The notes: generated from the sequence alone by a model not told the origin. Positions 16,699 through 25,529 are shown, numbered from the stretch's first letter. The stretch is 64,000 nt of DNA from Mesorhizobium sp. NBSH29 (GCF_015500055.1 NZ_CP045492.1:1002501-1066500); one strand, 5' to 3'. A program made the numbers and translations.

Positions 16699-18549
16699 TC
16701 AGTTTCCGATTGCCTGTTTGTGTAAAGCGGTTTCATAGGCCTTGCGGGCGCTTTGCACCTGCGGCCGGTCGCTGACTTCGGGCACCGCAACATCCCACCA
16801 GTGGCCACCGGCCTCCGTCGACACCAGCGGATCGGTATCGATCACCACCACGCTGGTGCGGGCTGCGGTTGTGGCGCGCTTCAACGCCTGCTCCAGATCG
16901 CCAATCGATGAGACCTTTTCCGCCAGGGCACCCAGGCTAGCGGCATGCGCCACAAAGTCGATGTCCGGCATCACCGCGTGGCGCGAATCCTTCAGCAGAT
17001 TGTTGAAGTTCTGGCTGCCCGTGGCCATCTGCAACCGGTTGATGCAGCCATAGCCGCGATTGTCGAGCAGCACGATGGTGAGCCTCAGCCCGAGCATGAC
17101 CGATGTGGCGATCTCGGAATTGAGCATCAGATAGGAACCGTCGCCGACCATGACGACAACCTCCTTGTCGGGCCGCGCCATCTTGGCTCCCAGCCCGCCG
17201 GCGATCTCATAGCCCATGCAGGAAAAGCCGTATTCGCCATGATAGGAGCCTGGCGCGCCGGCCTGCCAAAGCTTGTGCAATTCGCCCGGCAGCCCGCCGG
17301 CTGCGTGCACAACAATAATCTCTGCTCCCAGAGCGCGCTGCACGCCGCCGATGACCTGCGCATCGGAGGGCAAAGCCGCATTGGTCGCCGCGGTAACAGT
17401 CGCTGCAAGGCGCTGCCATTCGGCTTTGCCGGCCTGTGCATTTTCGGTCCAGTCCTTGGGCGCAGTCCACGTTCCAAGCGCGTTGGAAAGTTCCAACAGT
17501 CCTTCCCGAGCATCGGCCACCAAGGGTAGCGCGCGGTGTTTGCCGGCATCAAAGACCTGCACATTGAGGCCGATGAGCCTTTTGTTCTCATGGGCAAACA
17601 GAGCCCAGGAACCGGTGGTAAAATCCTGCAACCGGGTGCCGACAGCCAAGATCACATCAGCCTCGGCAGCAAGCCGGTTTGCGGCAGTCGTGCCGGTCAC
17701 GCCGACCGAGGCCATGTTAAGCGGATGGGTGTCAGCGAGCGCAGACTTGCCGCCTTGCGTCTCGCAGACAGGAATGCTGGTGGCTTGCACGAAGTCGGCC
17801 AGCGCGCGCGAAGCGCCCGAATAGAGCACGCCACCGCCTGCCACGATGAGCGGTTTTTTCGCCTCGCGCAGGGCGGCAACGGCATGCTCCAGCTCGTTCC
17901 GGTCTGGCCGCTGGCGGCGCTGCGCCCATATGCGCTCATCGAAAAAACTTTCCGGATAGTCATAGGCCTGCGCCTGCACATCCTGGCACAAGGCCAGCGT
18001 CACCGGTCCGCACTCGGCAGGATCAGTGAGAACCTGCATGGCGCGTGCCGCGGCCGGGATGATCTGTTCTGGCCGTGTGATACGATCGAAATAACGTGAT
18101 ACGGGGCGCAGGCAATCATTGGCCGTCAGCGTGCCATCACCAAAGGCTTCGACCTGCTGAAGCACAGGATCAGGAATGCGGCTGGCAAAGACATCGCCCG
18201 GCAGCAGAAGCAGCGGCAGGCGGTTCACATGGGCAAGGGCGGCGGCGGTGACAAGGTTGGTCGCGCCCGGCCCGATCGACGTGGTCGCCGCCATCGCGCG
18301 GCGGCGAAAATGCGCCTTGGCATAGGCAATCGCCGCATGAGCCATGGCCTGTTCGTTATGCGCGCGGAAGGTCGGCAATTCCTCGCGCAGATGATACAGC
18401 GCCTCGCCCATTGCCGCGACATTGCCGTGGCCGAAAATCGCCCAGACCCCGCCGAAGAAGGGCACTTTCTGCCCGTCGATTTCAACCATCTGGCGCGCCA
18501 TGAAGCGGGTCAGTGCTTGTGCCATTGTCAGGCGGATCGTCTTTGCCAT
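16699..18549 (-). CDS. iolD: 3D-(3,5/4)-trihydroxycyclohexane-1,2-dione hydrolase IolD
   Basis: IolD is a thiamine diphosphate enzyme that opens the inositol-derived ring to 5-deoxyglucuronate. The start at 18549 (MAKTIRLTMAQAL) has GGGAG 9 bases upstream and gives 616 residues. The N-terminal domain has FGHGNVAAMGEAL, the central domain binds the cofactor backbone, and the C-terminal domain carries the ThDP motif GDGSYLML near residue 466 with LLDNRGYGCINRLQ downstream. It lies between iolC and iolE on the minus strand. Confidence 0.95.
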   Translation of the reverse strand: MAKTIRLTMAQALTRFMARQMVEIDGQKVPFFGGVWAIFGHGNVAAMGEALYHLREELPTFRAHNEQAMAHAAIAYAKAHFRRRAMAATTSIGPGATNLVTAAALAHVNRLPLLLLPGDVFASRIPDPVLQQVEAFGDGTLTANDCLRPVSRYFDRITRPEQIIPAAARAMQVLTDPAECGPVTLALCQDVQAQAYDYPESFFDERIWAQRRQRPDRNELEHAVAALREAKKPLIVAGGGVLYSGASRALADFVQATSIPVCETQGGKSALADTHPLNMASVGVTGTTAANRLAAEADVILAVGTRLQDFTTGSWALFAHENKRLIGLNVQVFDAGKHRALPLVADAREGLLELSNALGTWTAPKDWTENAQAGKAEWQRLAATVTAATNAALPSDAQVIGGVQRALGAEIIVVHAAGGLPGELHKLWQAGAPGSYHGEYGFSCMGYEIAGGLGAKMARPDKEVVVMVGDGSYLMLNSEIATSVMLGLRLTIVLLDNRGYGCINRLQMATGSQNFNNLLKDSRHAVMPDIDFVAHAASLGALAEKVSSIGDLEQALKRATTAARTSVVVIDTDPLVSTEAGGHWWDVAVPEVSDRPQVQSARKAYETALHKQAIGN

Positions 18550-18580
18550 TACTGTTCTCCCGCCTGTTGCGACTGATGGA

Positions 18581-20506
18581 TTATGCAGCGTCGTAGCTAC
18601 GCGCAGCAAGCCAAGCCTGCGTTAACCGGGTAAATCGGCTCGCCATGTCGTCAATGGCCTGTTCATCCGACATCGCGCCGGAAAACCATTGTGCTGCTGC
18701 ATCGCCAAAGATCGTGCGCCCCACGGCAAAGCCTTTGACGACAGGCACATTACGCGTGGCCGCAAAGGCTGCCTCCAGTTCGTCCTGCGGCGCCTCCAGC
18801 CCGAGCAGCACGACCCCCCTGCACCAGGGGTCATTGTGGTCGATCACCTTGCCGATGGCATGCCAGGCCGCTGTCTGCGGCTGTGGCTCAAGCTTCCACC
18901 AGTCAGGCTTGATGCCCAGTTCATAAAGCTCGGCCAGGGCACGGGCGACCGTGTCTTTTTCCAGCGGCCCGTTCTTTCCGGCAATGATCTCGATCAGAAG
19001 CTCGCGTCCCACCTTGCGGGATGCCTCAAACAGCGTTTTCAGCTTCTCCTGCTGCTGCGCCTTCAACGCGGCAGGATCGTCGGGATGGTAAAAGGTCAGG
19101 CATTTTATGCAGTGGCTTGCCGGCCATTCGACAAGCTGGCTGCCAATGTCCTGGCTGAACTCAAATTGCAGCGGCCGCGAGCCCGGAAGCTCAACCGGCC
19201 GGCCCAGCCACGAAAACGGATGGCGCGCAAACTCAAACAGCGCCGCGCGGCCATGCTTTTCGTCGATCAACATGCCATATCCGGCACGGCCATTTGCGAC
19301 CCTCGCTGCCGCCTTGACCGCCAGGATCTTGAACGCACCGATGCGCTTTTCATCCGCTCCGGCTTTGGCGGCCAGGTCCTCAAGCTGCGAGCGATGGTCT
19401 ATTGCCAGCGCCATCAGAGAGGGAATTTCCTTGCCACGGTTGGTTGCCCAATGAATGTGGTTGAGGTCGGCATCTTTACGCAATGCACGGTGCGCACTGC
19501 CGTTTTTCAGAAAATACTGCAGCTCCTGCCAGGACGGATATTCGGGCGCGCATAACAGGCGCGACACGGCGAAGGCGCCACAGGCATTGGCCCAGCCTGC
19601 CGCCGTGGCAAGCGGTTCGCCGCCGAGCCAGCCGCGCAAAAAGCCGGACATGAAGGCGTCGCCCGCGCCCAGCACGTTGAAGATCTCGATCGGAAATCCC
19701 TGTCCGACAATCCCGTCTTCCAGATCATCGCTGATGGCGCCGTCATAGACGATACAGCCCATGGCACCGCGCTTGAGAACTATGGTGGCCTCGGAGACGG
19801 CACGGATCGCTTTCAGCGCCGACAGGCAATCGGACGCGCCGGACGCGATCATGATTTCCTCTTCGGTGCCGACGATCAGATCGCAGTCCGGCAACACGCT
19901 TTTCAGGCGTGCGGAAACGCGGTCCGATTTTACGTAGCGGCCAAAGCCCTCGGCGTGGCCGGCCAGCCCCCAAAGGTTTGGCCGGAAGTCGATGTCGAAC
20001 ACAACCTTGCCGCCATGGGCGCGGGCAATGGCAATCGCCTTGCGCTGCGCGGCATCGCTGGCATCGCGTGAAAAATGCGTTCCAGTGACAACGATGGAGC
20101 GGGCCGAAGCGATAAAGTCTTCGTCGATGTCTTCGGGCGCCAGGGCCATGTCGGCGCAGTCGGCGCGGTAAAAGATCATCGGCGAGACGCCTTCGGCCTC
20201 CACCGCGAGCAGAACCAATGCCGTGAGGCGCTCCTTGTCGGTGACGATCCCGCGAGTATCGACGCCCTCGCGGGCAAGCTGCTCGCGGATGAAGCGCCCC
20301 ATCTGCTCGTCGCCCACGCGGGTGAGCAGGGCAGACTTCAACCCGAGGCGGGCCGTGCCGACTGCAATATTGGCCGGGCAGCCGCCCACGGATTTGGCGA
20401 AGGAGGTAATATCCTCCAGCCGCGAGCCAATCTGCTGACCGTAAAGGTCTACCGAGGCACGGCCGATGGTAATAACGTCGAGTGCCTCGGCATGGGCGCG
20501 CGGCAT
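18581..20506 (-). CDS. iolC: Fused 5-dehydro-2-deoxygluconokinase and DUF2090 protein (IolC)
   Basis: The 641-residue product joins two domains. Residues 1 to about 330 are a PfkB-type kinase, with VGGCPANIAVGTARLGL near the N-terminus and GAGDAFMSGFLRGW near 279, which phosphorylates 5-dehydro-2-deoxygluconate. Residues from about 345 form a DUF2090 domain, related to class I aldolases, which could cleave the product to malonate semialdehyde and dihydroxyacetone phosphate. This fusion is common in Rhizobiales, and no separate iolJ is visible. It is the first gene of its operon, divergent from iolG across two palindromes. The aldolase role is inference. Confidence 0.93.
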   Translation of the reverse strand: MPRAHAEALDVITIGRASVDLYGQQIGSRLEDITSFAKSVGGCPANIAVGTARLGLKSALLTRVGDEQMGRFIREQLAREGVDTRGIVTDKERLTALVLLAVEAEGVSPMIFYRADCADMALAPEDIDEDFIASARSIVVTGTHFSRDASDAAQRKAIAIARAHGGKVVFDIDFRPNLWGLAGHAEGFGRYVKSDRVSARLKSVLPDCDLIVGTEEEIMIASGASDCLSALKAIRAVSEATIVLKRGAMGCIVYDGAISDDLEDGIVGQGFPIEIFNVLGAGDAFMSGFLRGWLGGEPLATAAGWANACGAFAVSRLLCAPEYPSWQELQYFLKNGSAHRALRKDADLNHIHWATNRGKEIPSLMALAIDHRSQLEDLAAKAGADEKRIGAFKILAVKAAARVANGRAGYGMLIDEKHGRAALFEFARHPFSWLGRPVELPGSRPLQFEFSQDIGSQLVEWPASHCIKCLTFYHPDDPAALKAQQQEKLKTLFEASRKVGRELLIEIIAGKNGPLEKDTVARALAELYELGIKPDWWKLEPQPQTAAWHAIGKVIDHNDPWCRGVVLLGLEAPQDELEAAFAATRNVPVVKGFAVGRTIFGDAAAQWFSGAMSDEQAIDDMASRFTRLTQAWLAARSYDAA

Positions 20507-20593
20507 GGCCGGTTCCTTCCAAATAGGGCCAGCATCGGGTCACTTTTTTCGATGGACGGATGCTGGCAACCGGATTATGAAACTGGAGATATG

Positions 20594-20610
20594 AAACAGA
20601 AATTCTGTTT
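20594..20610. promoter_or_regulatory. Perfect 17-bp palindrome in iolC-iolG divergent region
   Basis: AAACAGAA and TTCTGTTT are exact inverted repeats around a single A. It lies 88-104 bp upstream of iolC and 57-73 bp upstream of iolG, next to the GGAA-N6-TTCC site. It may be a second regulator half-site or the binding site of another protein; the sequence alone does not say which. Confidence 0.4.
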
Positions 20611-20621
20611 GATAGTCAATT

Positions 20622-20637
20622 CGGAATGTTTATTCCG
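20622..20637. promoter_or_regulatory. Candidate IolR operator upstream of iolG
   Basis: The palindrome CGGAATGTTTATTCCG contains GGAA-N6-TTCC, the motif described, as I recall, for rhizobial IolR. It lies 30 bp upstream of the iolG start and 116 bp upstream of iolC, where it could repress both divergent promoters. The same motif recurs in front of iolR itself. Confidence 0.6.
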
Positions 20638-20666
20638 TTTCTAGTTTTTACATGCGGGAGGTTGAT

Positions 20667-21656
20667 ATGCTGCGTTTTGGTATTCTTGGTGCGGGCAGAA
20701 TCGGCAAGGTCCATGCCCGGTCGTTGCGGGATTCGGGCCGCGCCAGCGTCACCTGCGTTTCCGATGCGTTGCCAGATGCGGCCGCCCAGCTGGCAGCTGA
20801 GGTCGGCGCCAGAACCGCCTCGGTAGAAGAAGTGATCGCCGCCAAAGATGTCGACGCGATCCTGATCGCGACACCCACCGACACCCATGCAGACCTGATC
20901 GAACAGGCCGCGCGCGCCGGCAAAATGATACTTTGCGAAAAGCCGGTGAGCCTCTCTGTCGAGCGCATCGAGCAATGCCTGAAAGTGGTGGAGCAGGCGG
21001 GCGTGCCGCTGATGATCGGCTTTCACCGCCGCTATGACCCGCATTATTCGGTTCTGGAAAGGCGGCTCCGTGAAGGCGAGATTGGCGAGGTCGAGATTGT
21101 CACCATCACCTGCCGCGATCCTTCCCCGCCCCCGGTCTCCTATATTGAGCGTTCAGGCGGGCTCTACCGCGATATGATGATCCATGATTTTGACATGGCG
21201 CGCTTCCTGTTGGGCGAAGACCCGGTCACAGTTCATGCCCTTGGTGCCGCACTTGTGGACGAGGCCATCGGCAAGGCTGGAGATATCGACACGGCAGCGG
21301 TTCATATGCAGACGGCTTCCGGCAAGATGTGCGTCATCACCAATTCGCGCCGCGCCACCTATGGCCACGACCAGCGCATCGAGGTGCATGGCTCGAAGGG
21401 CATGTTGCGGGCCGGAAACCAGCATCTCACCACGCTGGAACGCGCCGATGGCAGCGGCTTTACCAGCGACCTCATCCCGTTCTCGTTCATCGAGCGCTAT
21501 GAGGCGGCCTATCGCATCGAGATCAATGCATTCCTCACCGCGATGGAAAAAGGCGAGGCACCAACCGCCTCTGGCCATGATGGGCTGATGGCGCAGAAAC
21601 TGGCCGAAGCGGCAGCGGAATCGCTGAAAACAGGCCAGGCTGTGCGGATCAGCTAG
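20667..21656 (+). CDS. iolG: myo-inositol 2-dehydrogenase IolG
   Basis: IolG oxidises myo-inositol to 2-keto-myo-inositol with NAD. The start at 20667 (MLRFGILGAGRIG) has GGGAGG 8 bases upstream; an ATG five codons earlier is less well placed. The 329-residue protein has the dinucleotide-binding GILGAGRIGKVHA, the ILCEKPVSL motif with the conserved EKP lysine, and the Gfo/Idh/MocA C-terminal domain including YRDMMIHDFDMARFLLGE. It is transcribed alone, divergently from iolC, and converges on iolR. Confidence 0.93.
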   Translation: MLRFGILGAGRIGKVHARSLRDSGRASVTCVSDALPDAAAQLAAEVGARTASVEEVIAAKDVDAILIATPTDTHADLIEQAARAGKMILCEKPVSLSVERIEQCLKVVEQAGVPLMIGFHRRYDPHYSVLERRLREGEIGEVEIVTITCRDPSPPPVSYIERSGGLYRDMMIHDFDMARFLLGEDPVTVHALGAALVDEAIGKAGDIDTAAVHMQTASGKMCVITNSRRATYGHDQRIEVHGSKGMLRAGNQHLTTLERADGSGFTSDLIPFSFIERYEAAYRIEINAFLTAMEKGEAPTASGHDGLMAQKLAEAAAESLKTGQAVRIS

Positions 21657-21705
21657 AGCCGTTTTCCGTCAGGAATGGGCCAAAGCAAAGGCATCGGGCG
21701 CGCCG

Positions 21706-22536
21706 CTATGGTTCTTCGCGGCGGCTCGCAACCGAGACCGTCAGGGTCATGGCAAGCGCCATGGTGGCCGACATCGAACGAAACCCCTCGAAATTCGCCT
21801 CGGCGATTTCAAGCAGCACATCTGCCGGCGAGGCAATCGGCGAAAAGACGGAATCGGTGATCGACACGATGGAAGCCCCGCGCGCCCGCGCCGCATTGGT
21901 CAGCGTCACCGTCTCGCTGGCATAGGGCGTGAACGAGGTGCACAAAACGGCGTCCCGGCTGGTGATGAACCCGGTCTGCTCGGCGCCAAGCCCGGCCAGC
22001 CCGTCCACCAGAATGTTGCGAATGCCAAGCTTCCCCATCGCGTAGCTCATATAGGACGTGATCGGGAACGACCGCCTGAGCCCGATGAGATAGATCGTAT
22101 CGGCGGCAGCCAGCACCTCCACGGCTCGGTCCACCGCCTCGTGGTCGACCTTGGTGCGTAAATCCGCCACCGAGCGTTCCGTCGCTTTCAAAAAGCCATC
22201 CAGAACCAGCCCGGATTTGCTGGTGGCAAGGCCATGCGCGCGCATCTGCGCCAGCCGCTCGTCATAGTTCAGCACCCGCTCGCGCAACCGCGAGCGAAAC
22301 ACGTCCTGCAATTCCGAGAATCCCTGATAGCCGAGCGCCCGCGAAAAGCGCACCAGTGCCGACGGCTGCACGTCTGCCTGGCCCGCAATGCTTGCAACGG
22401 TTCCAAACGCAACCTCATCCGGGTTTTCCAGAGCGTAAGCCGCGATCTGGGTCAGCCGCTTGGGCAAATCGTCTGCGCGCTGCGCAATCAGTGCCCGCAG
22501 CGCCTGGTAGTCTTTGGGAGGGACCTCGTCATTCAT
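21706..22536 (-). CDS. iolR: RpiR-family inositol regulator IolR
   Basis: This 276-residue regulator has an N-terminal HTH of the RpiR type (residues 1-80, with KRLTQIAAYALENPDEVAFGTVASIAG spread across two helices) and a SIS sugar-phosphate-binding domain (about 120-260, including IYLIGLRRSFPITSYMSY). The start at 22536 (MNDEVPPKDYQ) excludes an unlikely upstream extension. Its place between iolG and the divergent sugar ABC genes, together with GGAA-N6-TTCC sites at both nearby promoters, supports a role as IolR, a repressor relieved by an inositol intermediate. Confidence 0.87.
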   Translation of the reverse strand: MNDEVPPKDYQALRALIAQRADDLPKRLTQIAAYALENPDEVAFGTVASIAGQADVQPSALVRFSRALGYQGFSELQDVFRSRLRERVLNYDERLAQMRAHGLATSKSGLVLDGFLKATERSVADLRTKVDHEAVDRAVEVLAAADTIYLIGLRRSFPITSYMSYAMGKLGIRNILVDGLAGLGAEQTGFITSRDAVLCTSFTPYASETVTLTNAARARGASIVSITDSVFSPIASPADVLLEIAEANFEGFRSMSATMALAMTLTVSVASRREEP

Positions 22537-22588
22537 GAATTCTGTCCGTGCCCCCGCTGATTTTTGGCTTGACGAAGAAAACCAGAAA

Positions 22589-22604
22589 TGGAATAAAAAT
22601 TCCA
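22589..22604. promoter_or_regulatory. Candidate IolR operator between iolR and the ABC operon
   Basis: TGGAATAAAAATTCCA is a perfect palindrome of 6-bp arms around AAAA and contains GGAA-N6-TTCC, matching the site upstream of iolG. It lies 53 bp upstream of iolR and 71 bp upstream of the ABC ATPase start, in an AT-rich stretch suitable for divergent promoters. Confidence 0.6.
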
Positions 22605-22629
22605 CAATAAAAAGTGAAATGCACTATTT

Positions 22630-22645
22630 GTTCCAAATTTGGAAC
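22630..22645. promoter_or_regulatory. Perfect 16-bp palindrome upstream of sugar ABC operon
   Basis: GTTCCAAATTTGGAAC is fully self-complementary. Its core is TTCC-N6-GGAA, the same words as the IolR-type sites but facing outward. It ends 29 bp before the ABC ATPase start. It may be a second IolR site bound in the other phase, or an operator that controls only the transporter. Confidence 0.5.
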
Positions 22646-22674
22646 GAGGAACTGGCCAGGGAGGAAACCAAGCC

Positions 22675-23472
22675 ATGTCCGAAGTGTCCGGCAAACCGCC
22701 GGTGCCGCTGCTTGAAGCGCGCAACGTCAAGAAATATTTCGGTGCCATAACGGCACTGGATGGCGTGAGCTTTCATCTCAACGCCGGCGAGGCGCTGGGC
22801 GTTGTGGGCGACAATGGCGCCGGCAAATCGACATTGATGAAAATCCTGTCTGGGCTCTATAAGCCATCGGAGGGGCAGCTGCTGTTCGAGGGCAAGCCCG
22901 TCAAGTTCGACTCTCCCCGCGATGCCCGCTCGGCCGGCATCGAGATGGTGTATCAGGACTTCGCCCTCGCCGGAAACATGCCCATTTACGAAAACATCTA
23001 TCTGGGTCGCGAGCCCGGCCGGAAATTTGCCGGCTTTACGCTGATCGACCGCGATCTGTCGCGGCAGATGGCGACAGATCACCTCGACAAGCTGAAAATT
23101 CATGTGAAGAGCATCGACCAGCTCGTCGAAAACCTGTCGGGCGGGCAGCGTCAGGCCGTTGCCATCGCGCGCGCCACCGCTTTTGACGCACGGGTTGTCA
23201 TCATGGATGAGCCGACCGCCGCCCTTGCCATCAAGGAAGTGGGCAAGGTGCTCGACCTGATCCGCACCCTCAAGGAACACGGCGTGGCCGTCATCATCAT
23301 CTCGCACCGCATGGACGATATTTTCTATGCCTGCGACCGCGTGATGGCGCTTTACCAGGGCACCAATTTTGCCGAGTCGCAGCTGGGCGATACCAACCGC
23401 AACGAGGTGATCGGCTGGATCATGGGCACCAAAGGCCACACCGACACGCTCGCGCATGACAAGGTGCATTGA
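22675..23472 (+). CDS. Sugar (probably inositol) ABC transporter ATP-binding protein
   Basis: This is a single-domain ATPase of 265 residues, like FrcA rather than the usual double-domain RbsA type. Walker A GDNGAGKST is at 45-53, signature LSGGQRQAVAIARAT near 155 and Walker B VVIMDEPTAAL near 175. The start at 22675 follows GGGAGG at 9-15 bases; a TTG at 22639 would run through the palindrome and is rejected. It begins an operon of ATPase, permease, binding protein and dehydrogenase next to iolR, so inositol or a related polyol is the likely substrate. The substrate is inferred from context only. Confidence 0.9.
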   Translation: MSEVSGKPPVPLLEARNVKKYFGAITALDGVSFHLNAGEALGVVGDNGAGKSTLMKILSGLYKPSEGQLLFEGKPVKFDSPRDARSAGIEMVYQDFALAGNMPIYENIYLGREPGRKFAGFTLIDRDLSRQMATDHLDKLKIHVKSIDQLVENLSGGQRQAVAIARATAFDARVVIMDEPTAALAIKEVGKVLDLIRTLKEHGVAVIIISHRMDDIFYACDRVMALYQGTNFAESQLGDTNRNEVIGWIMGTKGHTDTLAHDKVH

Positions 23473-23475
23473 ACG

Positions 23476-24459
23476 ATGATCGCCAATCACAGACTGGCAC
23501 GCTTTCTCGAGGATTACGGCATCGTGCTGATCGTCGTGGTGATGATGCTGGTGCTTTACGCCTCGCGTCCCGATGTCTTCCTGTCGCTGGCCAATCTCAC
23601 CAACATCATCAAGCAGAACGCCTCCCTGGCGCTTTTGGCGCTCGGTATGTTCGTGGTGATCGTCACCGCCGGCATCGATCTTTCCGTGGGCTCGGTCATG
23701 GCGCTCGCCATGATGTGTCTGGCGGTGGCCGCAAAGGCTGGCGTTCCCTGGCCCATCGTCATCTTGATCGGCCCGCTGGTTGGCATTGCAGCCGGGCTCG
23801 TCAACGGCTTTGGCCTGACGATCCTGCGCCTGCCGCATCCCTTCATCATGACGCTCGGCACGTTGAATATTGCACGCGGTCTCTCCAGCCTGATCACCAA
23901 CGGCGCGCCCGTTTCAGGGCTTGGCCCGCAGACGCGCTATCTCGGCCAGGCCAATTATGATTTCGGCGTCTTTCCGCCCCCGACCGGGCTGCCGGCCAGC
24001 CTGTTCGTGGTCGCAGTCAGCGCCGTTGGTCTATGGTTCTTTCTCAACCGCACATCGCTTGGCCGCCACATCTTCGCCATTGGCGGCAATCCGCATGCGG
24101 CGCGTGTTTCGGGCATCAATGTCGACCGCGTGCTGGTCTACGTCTACGCGATCTCCGGCTTTTTTGCCGGGCTCGCCGGCCTGCTCCTGGCCGGCCGCAC
24201 CGATTCAGGCTTTCCGCTCGCCGGGCAAAATGCCGAGCTCGACGCGATTGCGGCGGTGATCATCGGCGGCGCGTCCTTTTTCGGCGGCCGGGGCACCATT
24301 TTGGGCGTGCTCGCCGGCGTTCTGATCATGGGCCTGATGCGCAACGGGCTGAACCTCAACAACATCAGCCCGTTCTGGCAGCAGATCCTGATCGGTATGG
24401 TCATCATCCTCGCCGTCTATATTGACGTCGTCCGACGCAGGGCGTCGGTGAGGAGTTAA
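23476..24459 (+). CDS. Sugar (probably inositol) ABC transporter permease
   Basis: This 327-residue inner-membrane permease of the RbsC/FrcC type has about ten hydrophobic segments. Family motifs are VIVTAGIDLSVGSVMALA near residue 70 and GRTDSGFPLAGQNAELDAIAAVIIGGASFFGG-type sequence near residues 240-270. It starts 3 bp after the ATPase stop codon. It would form the channel as a homodimer with the single-domain ATPase. Confidence 0.91.
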   Translation: MIANHRLARFLEDYGIVLIVVVMMLVLYASRPDVFLSLANLTNIIKQNASLALLALGMFVVIVTAGIDLSVGSVMALAMMCLAVAAKAGVPWPIVILIGPLVGIAAGLVNGFGLTILRLPHPFIMTLGTLNIARGLSSLITNGAPVSGLGPQTRYLGQANYDFGVFPPPTGLPASLFVVAVSAVGLWFFLNRTSLGRHIFAIGGNPHAARVSGINVDRVLVYVYAISGFFAGLAGLLLAGRTDSGFPLAGQNAELDAIAAVIIGGASFFGGRGTILGVLAGVLIMGLMRNGLNLNNISPFWQQILIGMVIILAVYIDVVRRRASVRS

Positions 24460-24469
24460 AGTTCGTATA

Positions 24470-24504
24470 ATTGGCTTCGGCGCCGTCTCCGCGCCTTAGC
24501 CAAT
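24470..24504 (+). repeat. Stem-loop between permease and binding-protein genes
   Basis: ATTGGCT and AGCCAAT form the outer stem, and GGCGC with GCGCC the inner stem, separated by TC/TT internal mismatches and a 7-base loop (CGTCTCC). It lies 10 bp after the permease stop and 40 bp before the binding-protein start. No T-tract follows. Such hairpins often protect or partly separate the more abundant binding-protein message. Confidence 0.55.
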
Positions 24505-24544
24505 CCTTTCACCGGAGACGTTGATAGTTCCACGGGAGGAACCC

Positions 24545-25447
24545 ATGAAGAAACTGCTTTTGGTCAGCACCGCACTCGCCATGATGACAGGCTCGGCGCT
24601 GGCAGACAAATTTTTGGTCGACATGAAGGGCCCCGGCGCCGGCAACCCATTCTGGGCAGCGGTGGAAGCCGGTGCCATGGACATGGGCAAAGAAATCGGC
24701 GCCGAAGTGGTGGTGATGTCGCCGCCACAGGAATCCGATGTTGCGGCCCAGATTGCCCAGATCGAAGACATGATCGCCCAGGGTCTCGATGGTATCGCGC
24801 TCGCGCCAACCGATCCGAACGCACTGGCCCCGGTTGTTGAAGCTGCGAAAGCTGCCAACATTCCGGTCGTTTTCATTGACACCAAGGGCGTCAACGAGGG
24901 CTTCACCTTCATCGGCACAGACAATGCCTCCGGTGCGAAACTTGCAGCCGACTATATCTGCGGCAAGATCGAAAAGGGCTCGGAAGTGGCGATCCTTCAG
25001 GGCATTATCACCCAGTCCACCGGCCAGGCCCGTGCCGAAGGCTCCAAGGCCGGGCTCGAAGCCTGCGGCCTGAAAGTCGTTTCCGAGCAGACCGGCGAAT
25101 GGGACCGTGCCAAGGGCCAGGCGGCGATGGAAAATATCATCACCGGCAACCCCAACATCAAGGCGGTCTTCGCGTCCAACGACAACATGGCTCTGGGCGC
25201 AGTGGAAGCCCTGAAATCGGCGGGCAAGCTTGCCGACGTCATGGTTGTTGGCTTCGATGCCAATCCTGATGCAGCCGCCTCCGTTCTTGCCGGCGAAATG
25301 ACAGCTACGATTGCCCAGGCTCCCAAGAATATTGGCGGCTTTGGCGTCAAGGCACTGGCTGAACTGAAGGCCGGCAAGACCATCGATCCGGTCATCGACA
25401 CCGGCACCGTGCTGGTCGATAAGTCAAACGCTGCAGAATACAAATAG
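24545..25447 (+). CDS. Sugar (probably inositol) ABC transporter substrate-binding protein
   Basis: This is a periplasmic binding protein of the ribose/galactose (type 1) fold, 300 residues from the ATG at 24545, preceded by a GGGAGG site. The signal peptide (MKKLLLVSTALAMMTGSALA) has a likely cleavage after Ala20. Fold landmarks include GNPFWAAVEAGAMDMGKEIGAEV, DGIALAPTDPNAL, FIGTDNASGAKLAA, VFASNDNMALGAVEAL and VVGFDANPDA. It is followed by a strong terminator-like hairpin, so the dehydrogenase downstream may be less expressed. Confidence 0.92.
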   Translation: MKKLLLVSTALAMMTGSALADKFLVDMKGPGAGNPFWAAVEAGAMDMGKEIGAEVVVMSPPQESDVAAQIAQIEDMIAQGLDGIALAPTDPNALAPVVEAAKAANIPVVFIDTKGVNEGFTFIGTDNASGAKLAADYICGKIEKGSEVAILQGIITQSTGQARAEGSKAGLEACGLKVVSEQTGEWDRAKGQAAMENIITGNPNIKAVFASNDNMALGAVEALKSAGKLADVMVVGFDANPDAAASVLAGEMTATIAQAPKNIGGFGVKALAELKAGKTIDPVIDTGTVLVDKSNAAEYK

Positions 25448-25466
25448 GGCTTGATCCCTGTTTTGT

Positions 25467-25500
25467 CGGCCGGACCCGCACGACGGGTCCGGCCGTTTCT
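25467..25500 (+). terminator. Strong hairpin terminator after ABC binding-protein gene
   Basis: CGGCCGGACCCG (25467-25478) pairs exactly with CGGGTCCGGCCG (25484-25495) around a CACGA loop, a perfect 12-bp GC-rich stem followed by TTTCT. It starts 19 bp after the binding-protein stop codon. The T-run is short, so termination may be partial, with read-through to the dehydrogenase gene. Confidence 0.75.
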
Positions 25501-25529
25501 CTGACTTCTCCTACCTGCGCAGGGCCCTG

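Noticed and set aside
22624-23838. 404-residue open frame on the minus strand across the sugar ABC genes
   Set aside because: It lies antisense to clear ABC ATPase and permease genes, is rich in His, Gln and Arg from mirrored codon bias, and shows no family motif.
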